The notes under the pieces were generated by a model that was given only the letters and a program-made list of their open reading frames with translations, made no database searches and was not told the origin of the DNA. From Anaerolineales bacterium (lineage in GTDB: Bacteria; Chloroflexota; Anaerolineae; Anaerolineales; Villigracilaceae): a DNA stretch of 50,085 bases. Of the stretch, positions 1 through 7,136 are shown in pieces (position 1 is the stretch's first letter; each line of letters begins with the position of its first letter). The stretch lies in NCBI GenBank assembly GCA_017985935.1, contig JAGNWT010000011.1, forward strand, positions 1 to 50,085, given 5' to 3'. Both the position numbers and the translations under genes were made by a program.

Positions 1-124
1 TGTATTCGCGCGAGACGGGGCGCAGGTCTTCATAACGGGCATTCTGATAATTTCCGTCATCTTCCTGCATCCAGCCGATCTCGTCGTAGAACTCGCGTAC
101 TTTTTGTTTGGTTTCGTTTGTCAT
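1..124 (-). CDS. Class I SAM-dependent methyltransferase, N-terminal fragment
   Basis: Only the first 41 residues are in the window; the gene runs out leftward. The protein begins MTNETKQKVREFYDEIGW and continues with an acidic stretch to RYEDLRPVSREY. This opening (a short helix, EFYDEIGW, then a DLRPVSR segment) is the usual N-terminus of a family of class I SAM methyltransferases found in polysaccharide clusters; the Rossmann core would lie outside. It is the last visible gene of the leftward glycan operon, 76 bp after the capsule-type glycosyltransferase stop. No clear Shine-Dalgarno precedes ATG 124, and the spacer is A/T rich. The family call is by recognition of the N-terminus only. 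Confidence 0.6.
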   Translation of the reverse strand, partial: MTNETKQKVREFYDEIGWMQEDDGNYQNARYEDLRPVSREY

Positions 125-138
125 ATTTTATTTTTTAC

Positions 139-189
139 CACAAAGGGTCACGATGTCACACGAAGGGGTTTTCTTTGTGACCCTTTGTG
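139..189. repeat. Intergenic inverted repeat, ACCACAAAGG type
   Basis: Arms CACAAAGGGTCAC (139-151) and GTGACCCTTTGTG (177-189) are perfect inverted copies around a 25-nt loop. The pattern continues outward in degenerate form (CCTTCGTGGT at the right edge). It fills the gap between two glycan genes. It looks like an intergenic repeat rather than a terminator because there is no clean T run beside the arms. Confidence 0.6.
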
Positions 190-200
190 ATCCTTCGTGG

Positions 201-1838
201 TTAATTCTTCCAGGTAAACGGCTCACCCACCAGAAAGTCAAAGGTGTCCTTGAACTGCGCCTTGCCTTCTTCGCTCAACACACTTTCGAGTGGATGCTCG
301 GCAAGGTCGTCCCAGAAGTTCATCAAACGCCAGGGGAAGGGACGCGGGTACTCGAAGAAAAATCGGTAGGCATAATTCCACGCGAACTCGATCTGCTTTT
401 CGGTCATTTGATGAGCGGGGATGTCGCTCAAAACTTTTTCAAGGGTGGCGTAGTATTCTTCCCATGTATTGGGGTCAATGGTGATTCCGCGTCCACGGTA
501 ATGGGTCCGACCGCAAGAGATGACGGGGCGTCCGTTCATCGTGGTTTCAAGCCCGACCGTGGTGGTGTACGCCAGCCCGACATCCGCGATCTCGATCAGG
601 TCATACGTGTTGACCTTGTCCAATGCGCCGATCACATGGATGTGGCTGGGGAGTTCGGGCAAAGCATCCTTCACGACCGTTCCCATCGACTTGGCTTGCG
701 GCACCAACTTCTCGCCAGGATGCACGCGGATGACCAACTGCACATCCGTCCTCTTGGCAAAATATTGAACGGTCTTCGTGATCCACTCGGTCATGGATGA
801 AGCGAAGATGTCCCGCCCGAGAGTGAGGCTGTCACCGAGCACATTCGCGGCGAGCATCACCACTGGGCGGTCATCGAGGTTGAGCATTTTGCGGGTCTCT
901 GCCGCGCCTTGCGAAGAGACATACTGCCAGAGGCGTTTTGATTTGCCCCACACACGAGCGCCGCGGCGGGCATTTTCAAGGTCTGCTACGCGCTCGAACA
1001 TTTCATCGGTCATTGGCTGTGAACAGCGCGCATCCACGAGATAATCCGTTTCTTGCTGCATGATGGAGGAATTTTGCGCCAGCCAGATCTGTTCGCGCTG
1101 ATCGTTGAATTCGTAGGTGACCGCATCAATGCCGAGGTGGCGCGCCACACGGAAGACAATTCCCATTTCGAGGATCAAGCCGTTGGGAATCAAAACCACA
1201 TCGGGCTTTTCCGTCTGCATGAATTGAAGCGCGGCTTTGGCGGCAAAGGTGTTGCGCTCGATACGCAGGTCATAGAGCGCGCGGTCGCCTGCATCGTTCA
1301 TGTCCACTTCTTCGCGCATCAGGGTGTATTGCACATCCCAAAGAGAAACCTCTTTGATATCCGCCAGGATCTTCTCTGGCAGGTCATCATGCTTCACTGC
1401 GCGCAGCGTGCCATGCGAAACCCGCGCAGAAGATTGCATATCCAACATCGAAACGTGCTTCACCAACGGCGACAACACCGCAAGAGAATCATGCGTGTGC
1501 AGCACACGCTGACGCTGGGTGAACTTATCCTTTTCCTTGTGCCACTCGGAATAAGGCAGGGTCAACAATGTGACATCGTGCCCCAAGCCCGCCAGCACCA
1601 AACCAAGATAGGCAGATTGCTCGATCCAATAGTGCAGGGTGGCAAAGAACAAAACTTTTTTGCCGCGAGGCGCCTTCTCAGCGAACGGTTTGACCACTTC
1701 CACCGCCGCGGGCAGCGACTTTTCCAAACGCCCAAGGTTGTAGTGATCTTTGCGCGGACGATTCTTCGACCGAAGCATCCAGTCAATTTCGGCAGTGAAG
1801 GGCAGGTCGCCCAGAAGGTTGCGGAGGGTGTTTGTCAT
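201..1838 (-). CDS. Capsule-polysaccharide-type glycosyltransferase (GT-B like)
   Basis: A 545-residue cytoplasmic protein without membrane segments. Around residues 425-456 it carries TTTVGLETTMNGRPVISCG followed by a Tyr/Gly segment and ITIDP. This is the arrangement near the C-terminus of KpsC/LpsZ-type capsule biosynthesis proteins, where a conserved loop of a GT-B fold contacts the activated sugar. The N-terminal half (KVLFFATLHYWIEQSAYLGLVLAGLGHDVTLLT, residues about 61-93) looks like the first Rossmann half of a GT-B enzyme. It lies downstream of wzm/wzt in one operon, so it probably builds or caps the exported glycan. The sugar used cannot be told. ATG 1838 directly abuts a repeat array and has no Shine-Dalgarno. 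Confidence 0.6.
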   Translation of the reverse strand: MTNTLRNLLGDLPFTAEIDWMLRSKNRPRKDHYNLGRLEKSLPAAVEVVKPFAEKAPRGKKVLFFATLHYWIEQSAYLGLVLAGLGHDVTLLTLPYSEWHKEKDKFTQRQRVLHTHDSLAVLSPLVKHVSMLDMQSSARVSHGTLRAVKHDDLPEKILADIKEVSLWDVQYTLMREEVDMNDAGDRALYDLRIERNTFAAKAALQFMQTEKPDVVLIPNGLILEMGIVFRVARHLGIDAVTYEFNDQREQIWLAQNSSIMQQETDYLVDARCSQPMTDEMFERVADLENARRGARVWGKSKRLWQYVSSQGAAETRKMLNLDDRPVVMLAANVLGDSLTLGRDIFASSMTEWITKTVQYFAKRTDVQLVIRVHPGEKLVPQAKSMGTVVKDALPELPSHIHVIGALDKVNTYDLIEIADVGLAYTTTVGLETTMNGRPVISCGRTHYRGRGITIDPNTWEEYYATLEKVLSDIPAHQMTEKQIEFAWNYAYRFFFEYPRPFPWRLMNFWDDLAEHPLESVLSEEGKAQFKDTFDFLVGEPFTWKN

Positions 1839-1840
1839 AG

Positions 1841-1891
1841 GGTTTCAGGTTGAAGGTTTCAGGTTGAAGGTTTTAACTTGCAACCTGAAAC
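1841..1891. repeat. Intergenic repeat: two GGTTTCAGGTTGAA units plus inverted copy
   Basis: Two exact tandem copies of a 14-mer (GGTTTCAGGTTGAA, 1841-1854 and 1855-1868) are followed by an inverted copy CAACCTGAAAC (1881-1891), so either unit can form an 11-bp hairpin. It fills the gap between the wzt stop and the next start codon (ATG 1838). Similar words occur at 3194-3213, 3604-3632, 4485-4537 and 18515-18560. Confidence 0.75.
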
Positions 1892-1894
1892 TTT

Positions 1895-3184
1895 CTAACT
1901 AATTTTTTCGATCTTCCAATTCAATCGCGGACGGACAGGTCCCACGCGCGGCTCCGCCCATTGCGTGCCAGGCGCGCCAGAAATATCCACGTTGAACGCC
2001 AGCGCATTTTCATCCATGAAGTAGCGGCGCACACCGAACGAACTCGCGTTCACGCCCACAGTATAGCGACCTTCATTGAAAATATCGGCGGGCAATTCCG
2101 CGCGGCTGATGTAATGACCCGCATTGCGCGAGTCGAAATTTTCATAGAGTTCGGGGCTGTCGGTGTCGAAGGAGGTGAAAACATATTCGCCGCGCATTGT
2201 GCTGACGTAAAGTCCCACCCGCAGACCTGTGACAGGCGCGCCGAGCTTGTACTCGAACTCGACCGTGACTGGCTCGGTGGAGCGGATCGTATCGACGACC
2301 TTCCCGCTTCTTTCTTTAATCTTCAAGCTGATCGGCGTAAAAGGCATTGCCGCCGCTGGGACATCTTCCGCGCCCCAGGTGCGCTCGCCCGCCTGCGATT
2401 GCCCCGATGACAAATAATAGTCCACGGCTTCCTGGGTCGGTCCACGCATGATGAGCTGACCTTTATTCAGCACGATCGCTTCCTGCGTCAGACGAAGGAT
2501 CGCGGACATGTTGTGGCTGACGAACAAGACCGTGCGTCCCTGCTGGGCAACGTCACCCATCTTGCCGAGACACTTCTTCTGGAATTCGGCGTCACCCACC
2601 GCGAGCACTTCATCCACGACGAGGATCTCAGGCTCAAGATGCGCAGCCACCGCGAACGCAAGCCGCAAATACATGCCCGAAGAATAGCGTTTGACAGGGG
2701 TGTCAATGTACTGCGTCACTTCGGAGAATTCCACGATCTCATCGAACTTTGAATCGATTTCAGAGCGGCGCATCCCGAGGATGGCACCGTTCATGTAGAT
2801 GTTCTCACGCCCCGTCAACTCGGGATGAAAGCCCGTGCCCACTTCAAGCAGCGAGCCAACCCGTCCGCGCACAGATACGGTGCCCGTGGTCGGTTCTGTC
2901 ACTCGGGAGAGGATCTTCAACAGCGTGGACTTGCCCGCGCCGTTGCGCCCCACAATGCCGAGCACCTTGCCTTCTTCGAGGTCAAAGGAGACATCCTTCA
3001 ACGCCCAGACAAAGTTCTGGTTCAGGCGGCGGTCTGACCTGCCGATCATCGCCTTCGCCAGACGAATGGGCGCAGAGACCGTATCCACGATCACATCACG
3101 GAGCATGTTATAGCGGAATTTCGTCTCCGCTGCTCCGATCTTGTATTGCTTGCCAATGTTTTTTACGCTGATTGCTGTTGTCAT
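1895..3184 (-). CDS. wzt: Polysaccharide ABC exporter ATP-binding protein (Wzt-like)
   Basis: A 429-residue ATPase that would power export of a lipid-linked polysaccharide through the Wzm channel. Walker A GRNGAGKST is at residues 79-87, signature YSSGM at about 167-171, and Walker B ILVVDEVLAVGD at about 187-198. The domain GSLLEVGTGFHPELTGRENIYMNG is typical of the TagH/Wzt/KpsT subfamily. The extra region from about residue 270 to 429 is a beta-rich C-terminal domain of the Wzt type, which in known systems recognises the finished glycan end before export. It follows the four-helix-bundle gene, which separates it from wzm. A leftward start at ATG 3184 lies directly beside repeat sequence, with no Shine-Dalgarno. 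Confidence 0.9.
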   Translation of the reverse strand: MTTAISVKNIGKQYKIGAAETKFRYNMLRDVIVDTVSAPIRLAKAMIGRSDRRLNQNFVWALKDVSFDLEEGKVLGIVGRNGAGKSTLLKILSRVTEPTTGTVSVRGRVGSLLEVGTGFHPELTGRENIYMNGAILGMRRSEIDSKFDEIVEFSEVTQYIDTPVKRYSSGMYLRLAFAVAAHLEPEILVVDEVLAVGDAEFQKKCLGKMGDVAQQGRTVLFVSHNMSAILRLTQEAIVLNKGQLIMRGPTQEAVDYYLSSGQSQAGERTWGAEDVPAAAMPFTPISLKIKERSGKVVDTIRSTEPVTVEFEYKLGAPVTGLRVGLYVSTMRGEYVFTSFDTDSPELYENFDSRNAGHYISRAELPADIFNEGRYTVGVNASSFGVRRYFMDENALAFNVDISGAPGTQWAEPRVGPVRPRLNWKIEKIS

Positions 3185-3193
3185 AGGTGGTAT

Positions 3194-3213
3194 CAGGGTT
3201 CAGGTTTCAAGTA
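3194..3213. repeat. Short GGTTCAGGTTTCA repeat remnant before wzt
   Basis: Contains GGTTCAGGTTTCAAG and ATCAGGT, the same vocabulary as the repeat at 1841-1891. It lies between the four-helix-bundle stop and the wzt start. An inverted relative, CCTGAAACCTGG, lies on the other side of that gene at 3604-3632. Confidence 0.5.
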
Positions 3214-3218
3214 TCAGG

Positions 3219-3581
3219 TTATTTTGTGAGCGAGCGTTTGAAACCGCCAACAAGCGCTTTGGTTTTCCGTGCTTGCTCATAATGTATATCAAACTCATTT
3301 TGGTCAATGTATTCCACATCCAAAGCTGCATAGAGCATGGATTGCACTTCAACAGCCGAGCGGCGGGCAATCCCTAGAAAACGGGAAAATTCGATTTTAG
3401 ATTCACAATCAAAACCCTCTGCAATATTATTCATCACAGAAACGGACGCGCGCCTTATTTGATCTCGCATTCCAAAATCTTTAGAAAACTTGTCTTTATT
3501 TGTAAGCTGATAAACCATCTTTACCAGTGTTCGTGCTTCCTGCCAGGCTTGAATATCTTCAAATTTCTGGATCATTGCCAT
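3219..3581 (-). CDS. Four helix bundle protein (S23/IVP family)
   Basis: A 120-residue all-helical protein beginning MAMIQKFEDIQAWQEAR. Features are the paired helices with DQIRRASVSVMNNIAEGF near residues 38-56 and FSRFLGIARRSAVEVQSML near 63-82, which are the signature segments of the bvIVP/S23 family, known as 23S rRNA intervening-sequence proteins and relatives of DGR accessory protein Avd. Function is unknown here. No rRNA or reverse transcriptase is nearby. Start chosen at 3581 because GGAG lies 6 nt upstream; a start at 3593 would sit inside that site. The gene interrupts the wzm-wzt pair and is flanked by inverted repeat words, which suggests insertion as a cassette. Confidence 0.85.
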   Translation of the reverse strand: MAMIQKFEDIQAWQEARTLVKMVYQLTNKDKFSKDFGMRDQIRRASVSVMNNIAEGFDCESKIEFSRFLGIARRSAVEVQSMLYAALDVEYIDQNEFDIHYEQARKTKALVGGFKRSLTK

Positions 3582-3603
3582 GATATTCTCCATTACTCAG
3601 GCG

Positions 3604-3632
3604 GCTTGACACGTGACACCTGAAACCTGGCA
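3604..3632. repeat. Inverted relative of the GGTTTCAGG repeat
   Basis: CTTGACACGTGACAC followed by CTGAAACCTGG lies between the wzm stop and the four-helix-bundle start. Its reverse complement, CCAGGTTTCAG, matches the repeat on the other side of the four-helix-bundle gene, so that gene is bracketed by inverted repeat words. Confidence 0.5.
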
Positions 3633-3634
3633 CT

Positions 3635-4480
3635 TTATATCGTATCCGCAAAGGTCTTTTCCATGCTTCTAAAATAGAAGAGACCTGAGATAAAGATCAA
3701 AACCGAAATTCCAACCGAAACCCACAGGGAGAGATCGGGACCATTGCCTGTGCCGAGCAATGCCCAGCGGAAGCCGTTGACTACGCCCGCCATCGGGTTG
3801 AGGGAATACACGACCTGCCATTTTTCAGAAATGACGGAGGCAGAATATGCCACGGGTGTGGCAAACAGCCAAAACTGAGTCAGGAACGGCAGCGCCTGGT
3901 TCACATCCCGATACTGGACGTTGATCGCTGACAGCCAGAGAGCAACCCCGAGCGCAGTCACAATCGCCAGCAGGAGAAAGAGTGGAAGGGTCCAGATCAA
4001 ATTCCAGGCGGGGGTGACATCGTAATAGAACATCAGCCCCACGAGGATGAAGAACGCGATGACAAAATCCACCAAGCCCGCAAAGACCGAAGACATCGGC
4101 AGGATCAGGCGCGGGAAGTAGATCTTCGTCACCATGTTGTTGTGTGCCACCAGCGAACGGCTGCCCTGATTGAGAGCGGTCACGAACAGACCCCACGGCA
4201 GCAGCGCGGCAAAAGCAAAGACGGGATAGGGAATTCCTTCGGTGGGAAGTTTGGCGACCCTGCCAAAGAGGAAGGAGAAGACCAGCATGGTCATGACGGG
4301 TTGAATGACAGCCCATGCCATGCCGAGCAGGGTTTGTTTGTATTTCACTTTCACATCGCGCCAGACCATGAAGAAGATCAATTCACGGTAGATCCACAGG
4401 TCGCGCAGATTCAGCGCCGCGAGTCCCTTGGACGGCTTGATGTAAATGGTATGAGGTTCGTGCTTGGTGAGTTCGGTCAT
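3635..4480 (-). CDS. wzm: Polysaccharide ABC exporter permease (Wzm-like, ABC-2 type)
   Basis: A 281-residue membrane protein with six predicted transmembrane helices. The N-terminal amphipathic region LWIYRELIFFMVWRDVKVKY, followed by QTLLGMAWAVIQPVMTMLVF, is typical of TagG/Wzm/KpsM permeases, as is the PRLILPMSSV segment after the second helix. It would form the channel through which a lipid-linked polysaccharide crosses the membrane, driven by the Wzt ATPase encoded downstream. It sits in the leftward operon after fcl, with a 63-bp spacer filled by a perfect 17-bp inverted repeat that abuts ATG 4480. No Shine-Dalgarno is visible at this start. Confidence 0.9.
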   Translation of the reverse strand: MTELTKHEPHTIYIKPSKGLAALNLRDLWIYRELIFFMVWRDVKVKYKQTLLGMAWAVIQPVMTMLVFSFLFGRVAKLPTEGIPYPVFAFAALLPWGLFVTALNQGSRSLVAHNNMVTKIYFPRLILPMSSVFAGLVDFVIAFFILVGLMFYYDVTPAWNLIWTLPLFLLLAIVTALGVALWLSAINVQYRDVNQALPFLTQFWLFATPVAYSASVISEKWQVVYSLNPMAGVVNGFRWALLGTGNGPDLSLWVSVGISVLIFISGLFYFRSMEKTFADTI

Positions 4481-4484
4481 AGGG

Positions 4485-4537
4485 TTGATGGTTGAAGGTT
4501 ACAAGTTGAAAGTAAAACCAACTTTCAACTTGTAACC
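4485..4537. repeat. Intergenic repeat with perfect 17-bp inverted repeat
   Basis: Arms 4497-4513 (starting GGTTACAAGTTG) and 4521-4537 are perfect inverted copies with a 7-nt loop AAAACCA. A 21-nt word at 4490-4510 (GGTTGAAGGTTACAAG and onward) recurs exactly at 18535-18555, in front of the asparagine synthase gene. There is no T run after the hairpin on the minus strand, so it is not an obvious terminator. Confidence 0.8.
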
Positions 4538-4543
4538 CGCAAC

Positions 4544-5515
4544 TTATTTAATTTTGTCTCGGTTCGCCTTGAACCACTCAATGGTGCGGCGCATGCCTTC
4601 TTCAAACGAGACTTGCGCGCTCCAGCCAAAGAGTTCCTTGGCACGAGTCACATCGAGTCCGCGGCGGGGCTGACCGTTGGGCTTGTCTGTCTGCCAGACG
4701 ATATTGCCCTGAAAGTCTGTAAGCTTGGCAACCATCTCGGTCAGGTCTTTGATGGAGATCTCGTAACCAGAGCCGAGGTTGACGGGCAGGTCGCCGTTGT
4801 ATTTTTCAGCGGCGGTCACAATGCCATCGGCAGCATCTTCAACATACAAAAATTCGCGGGTGGGAGAGCCATCGCCCCAGGCGGGTAATTCCTTGTCACC
4901 GCGCTCGCCCGCTTCCACAGCCTTGCGGATAAGGGCAGGGATGACATGCGAAGTGGCAAGGTTGAAATTATCGCGCGGACCATACAGATTCACAGGCAAA
5001 AGGAAAATGGCGTTGAAGCCGTACTGCTGGCGATATGCCTGCGCCTGCACGAGCATCATCTTCTTGGCGAGACCGTAGGGAGCATTCGTCTCTTCGGGAT
5101 AACCGATCCACAGGTCATCTTCCTTGAACGGGACAGGTGTGAACTTGGGGTAGGCACACACAGTTCCGATCGCCACGAATTTACCGATGCCATTCTTGTA
5201 CGCCTGGTGCATCAGTTCCACACCCATCATCAGGTTATCGTAGAAAAAGTCCGCGGGATGTTCGCGGTTCGCGCCGATGCCGCCCACATTGGCAGCCAGG
5301 TGAATGACGACCACGTTCTTCGGGTCAACACCCGCAAGCGTGTCTGAATACAGACGCTTGATGTCGTTCGGGTCAACGAGGTTGTAATTCTCGATGCGCG
5401 GAATGAAAATATCGGTCGCACCGCGCTGTTTCAGCTTTTCAATGACGAACGAGCCCAAAAAGCCCGCTCCGCCAGTGACGATCACTTTTTTGTTTTGCCA
5501 GAAATTCTCTGCCAT
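4544..5515 (-). CDS. fcl: GDP-L-fucose synthase
   Basis: A 323-residue SDR-fold enzyme that converts GDP-4-keto-6-deoxymannose to GDP-L-fucose by epimerisation and NADPH reduction. The cofactor motif TGGAGFLG is at residues 14-21, the catalytic pair Y147/K151 lies in [10 protein letters not shown], and GTVCAYPKF and [10 protein letters not shown] are characteristic of the Fcl/WcaG family. The start is placed at ATG 5515, because GGAG sits 6 nt before it; the ATG at 5527 immediately follows the epimerase stop and contains that GGAG. It is the third gene of the regulator-epimerase-fcl operon. The preceding enzyme, GDP-mannose dehydratase, is encoded 18 kb away. Confidence 0.92.
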   Translation of the reverse strand: MAENFWQNKKVIVTGGAGFLGSFVIEKLKQRGATDIFIPRIENYNLVDPNDIKRLYSDTLAGVDPKNVVVIHLAANVGGIGANREHPADFFYDNLMMGVELMHQAYKNGIGKFVAIGTVCAYPKFTPVPFKEDDLWIGYPEETNAPYGLAKKMMLVQAQAYRQQYGFNAIFLLPVNLYGPRDNFNLATSHVIPALIRKAVEAGERGDKELPAWGDGSPTREFLYVEDAADGIVTAAEKYNGDLPVNLGSGYEISIKDLTEMVAKLTDFQGNIVWQTDKPNGQPRRGLDVTRAKELFGWSAQVSFEEGMRRTIEWFKANRDKIK

Positions 5516-5527
5516 GTTTATCTCCAT

Positions 5528-6538
5528 TTATTGAACAATGAATTGAGCATTGCGATAACGGTCATCAGAAGGATTACGGATCAAACCAGACTTCAAAGCA
5601 AACAGCACTTCTCGCACGCCATCGTCCACATTCAAAGTCGTATCAAACCCGAGCACACGTTTGATCTTTTCAAAAGAGACCGTGATGTCGCGCATATCGC
5701 CGCCGAAGGTCAGGTCTTTGTATTCAACAGATGTTTCAGGCATACGTTTGAGCACTAACTGAACAATATCGTTCTTGGAATAATTTCCATTTTCGGCGCC
5801 AAGGTTGAACACCTGTCCGCGAACCTTTGTCACTTCCGCCTCGATCCCCATGATCACGCCGCGCACCACGTCACGGATGTGAACGAACGAGCGTGAGTAT
5901 CCGCGCTGATAAATGATCAACTGGCGCTTTGTATATGCTTCAAGCACGAACTGATTGACGATCAAATCAAAACGAGTCCGCGGCGAGACCCCGTACAAGG
6001 TCGCAAAGCGAAATAACAAAGGCGCACATGCCGCATCTTTTTGCGAAAACAAAAATTCTTCACTGGCGATCTTTGTTTCAGCATACAGAGATTGGGGATT
6101 GAGCGGAGATTCCTCGGTGACAGGCTTGCCGTCTTCGGATAAGCCATAATTGCTATATGTGGATGCGAACACGAATCTTTCCACGCCCAGGTCTGACGCC
6201 TGTCCAAAGACAGTCTTTGTGGCTTCAACGTTGTACCGCCACGCCACCTGCTTCCCAACCGCTTGACAGGCGGGAAAGCCAACGATCGCAGCCAAATGGA
6301 TCACCGTGTCTGGTTTTTGCCAACCACCCCTGAGCGCATCCCGTACCGCGCGCGGCTCGGTCACATCCGTTTTGACAAAGTGAAAGTTAGGGTGCGAGAG
6401 AAACGGGACAATACTCTCGCCGCCGAATAGCAAGCTATCGAGGATGGTGACCCTGTAATTTTGGCGGAGCAGTTCCGAGGTCAGGATGGACCCGATGTAT
6501 CCCGCCCCACCCGTGATCAAAATATGTCGTTCGGTCAT
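5528..6538 (-). CDS. NAD-dependent sugar epimerase/dehydratase (extended SDR)
   Basis: A 336-residue extended SDR. The NAD-binding motif GGAGYIG is at residues 10-16, and the catalytic Tyr/Lys lie in LYAETK (Y152, K156). STYSNYGL around 126-133 supplies the Ser/Thr. The FPACQ segment and the MRDITVSFEKIKRVLGF region near the C-terminus place it with nucleotide-sugar epimerase/dehydratases of surface glycan loci rather than with classical GalE. The exact sugar is not predictable. It overlaps the regulator gene by 4 nt (6535-6538) and its stop is followed by the fcl ribosome site, so the three genes are translationally coupled. Confidence 0.8.
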   Translation of the reverse strand: MTERHILITGGAGYIGSILTSELLRQNYRVTILDSLLFGGESIVPFLSHPNFHFVKTDVTEPRAVRDALRGGWQKPDTVIHLAAIVGFPACQAVGKQVAWRYNVEATKTVFGQASDLGVERFVFASTYSNYGLSEDGKPVTEESPLNPQSLYAETKIASEEFLFSQKDAACAPLLFRFATLYGVSPRTRFDLIVNQFVLEAYTKRQLIIYQRGYSRSFVHIRDVVRGVIMGIEAEVTKVRGQVFNLGAENGNYSKNDIVQLVLKRMPETSVEYKDLTFGGDMRDITVSFEKIKRVLGFDTTLNVDDGVREVLFALKSGLIRNPSDDRYRNAQFIVQ

Positions 6539-7011
6539 TCCAAACCTTCCAGTCTGATCTTGTATCCATCCAAAATAAGCACAGGAGCTGATTTATCGTT
6601 GACAACAGAAATGCCTTGTTCGAGGCAGGTGAGCTTGCAGATATCCGCCACATCGCCTGAGCCAACGATGCGCACGCGGTCGTACCCAGCGTGCCGAATC
6701 TTCGTCACATGGTCTTTTACTTTTTGGCGGGTGCGGCGATAGACAGAAAAAGATCGTTCAACATAATCCACAGCCAGGCGGGCGCGAAGGGCAATTCCTT
6801 CAGGGGTGATGATGTAGCGCAGTTTCTTGCGCTCGGCGCGCGAAACCTTAACAGCGCCTTTGGCAATAAGCCGCTTTAAATGCCAGTTGACCGTGCCCAC
6901 CGCCACGCCCAATTGTGTGGCAAGCGTGGATTGGTTGACATCGGGATCGCTCTCGATCTGTTCGAGCAGGGTTAGTTCTCGGAGTTCTTCGTTTGTTGAT
7001 TCAACATTCAT
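6535..7011 (-). CDS. Winged-helix regulator of the MarR/EPS type with C-terminal Rossmann-like segment
   Basis: 158 residues. Residues 14-72 form a winged helix (LLEQIESDPDVNQSTLATQL, then GTVNWHLKRLIAKGAVKV, and the wing KKLRYIITPEG), matching MarR-family regulators associated with exopolysaccharide loci. A helix with YRRTRQKVK follows, then a short segment VRIVGSGDVADICKL (about 113-127) that looks like the first beta-alpha turn of a nucleotide-binding Rossmann fold. That part may sense a nucleotide or nucleotide sugar (inference). The gene opens the fcl-wzm-wzt operon and is preceded by a palindrome overlapping a TATAAT box at 7024-7046, which suggests autoregulation. The start at 7011 has no strong Shine-Dalgarno. 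Confidence 0.8.
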   Translation of the reverse strand: MNVESTNEELRELTLLEQIESDPDVNQSTLATQLGVAVGTVNWHLKRLIAKGAVKVSRAERKKLRYIITPEGIALRARLAVDYVERSFSVYRRTRQKVKDHVTKIRHAGYDRVRIVGSGDVADICKLTCLEQGISVVNDKSAPVLILDGYKIRLEGLE

Positions 7012-7023
7012 GATTTATAATTC

Positions 7024-7046
7024 CAAAATTCAGTCACTGAATTATA
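7024..7046 (-). promoter_or_regulatory. Palindromic operator overlapping -10 box, copy A
   Basis: The palindrome AATTCAG-TCA-CTGAATT (7027-7043) overlaps a minus-strand TATAAT (7046 down to 7041), which lies 29 nt before the regulator start at 7011. A 23-bp segment here is identical to 24442-24464 except for one base in the spacer. The dyad symmetry and position on the -10 box are what is expected of a repressor site for a dimeric winged-helix protein. No good -35 hexamer is seen. Confidence 0.7.
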
Positions 7047-7120
7047 ACCTAGAATCAAATGTCCCGCAGGCTTGAATATAGCTTGGGAATCGGGTTATTT
7101 CAAAATCAAAACACCACAGG

Positions 7121-7136
7121 TAAAATCACCCCGCTA
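7121..7136 (+). promoter_or_regulatory. Leaderless-type -10 box before the methyltransferase-GT2 fusion
   Basis: TAAAAT at 7121-7126 is 9 nt before ATG 7136, and no Shine-Dalgarno lies between. A TTTCAA at 7098-7103 could act as a weak -35 at 17-bp spacing. Transcription would start at or next to the ATG. Confidence 0.5.

Noticed and set aside
1053..1853. 266-codon plus-strand open frame opposite the capsule-type glycosyltransferase
   Set aside because: It is the antisense shadow of a well-supported gene (family motifs on the minus strand), has no family features and is rich in His/Arg/Gln, as shadows are.
3219..3581. Diversity-generating retroelement suggested by the Avd-like four-helix-bundle gene
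   Set aside because: No reverse transcriptase, template repeat or variable repeat is present in the window; the protein fits the general S23/IVP family.
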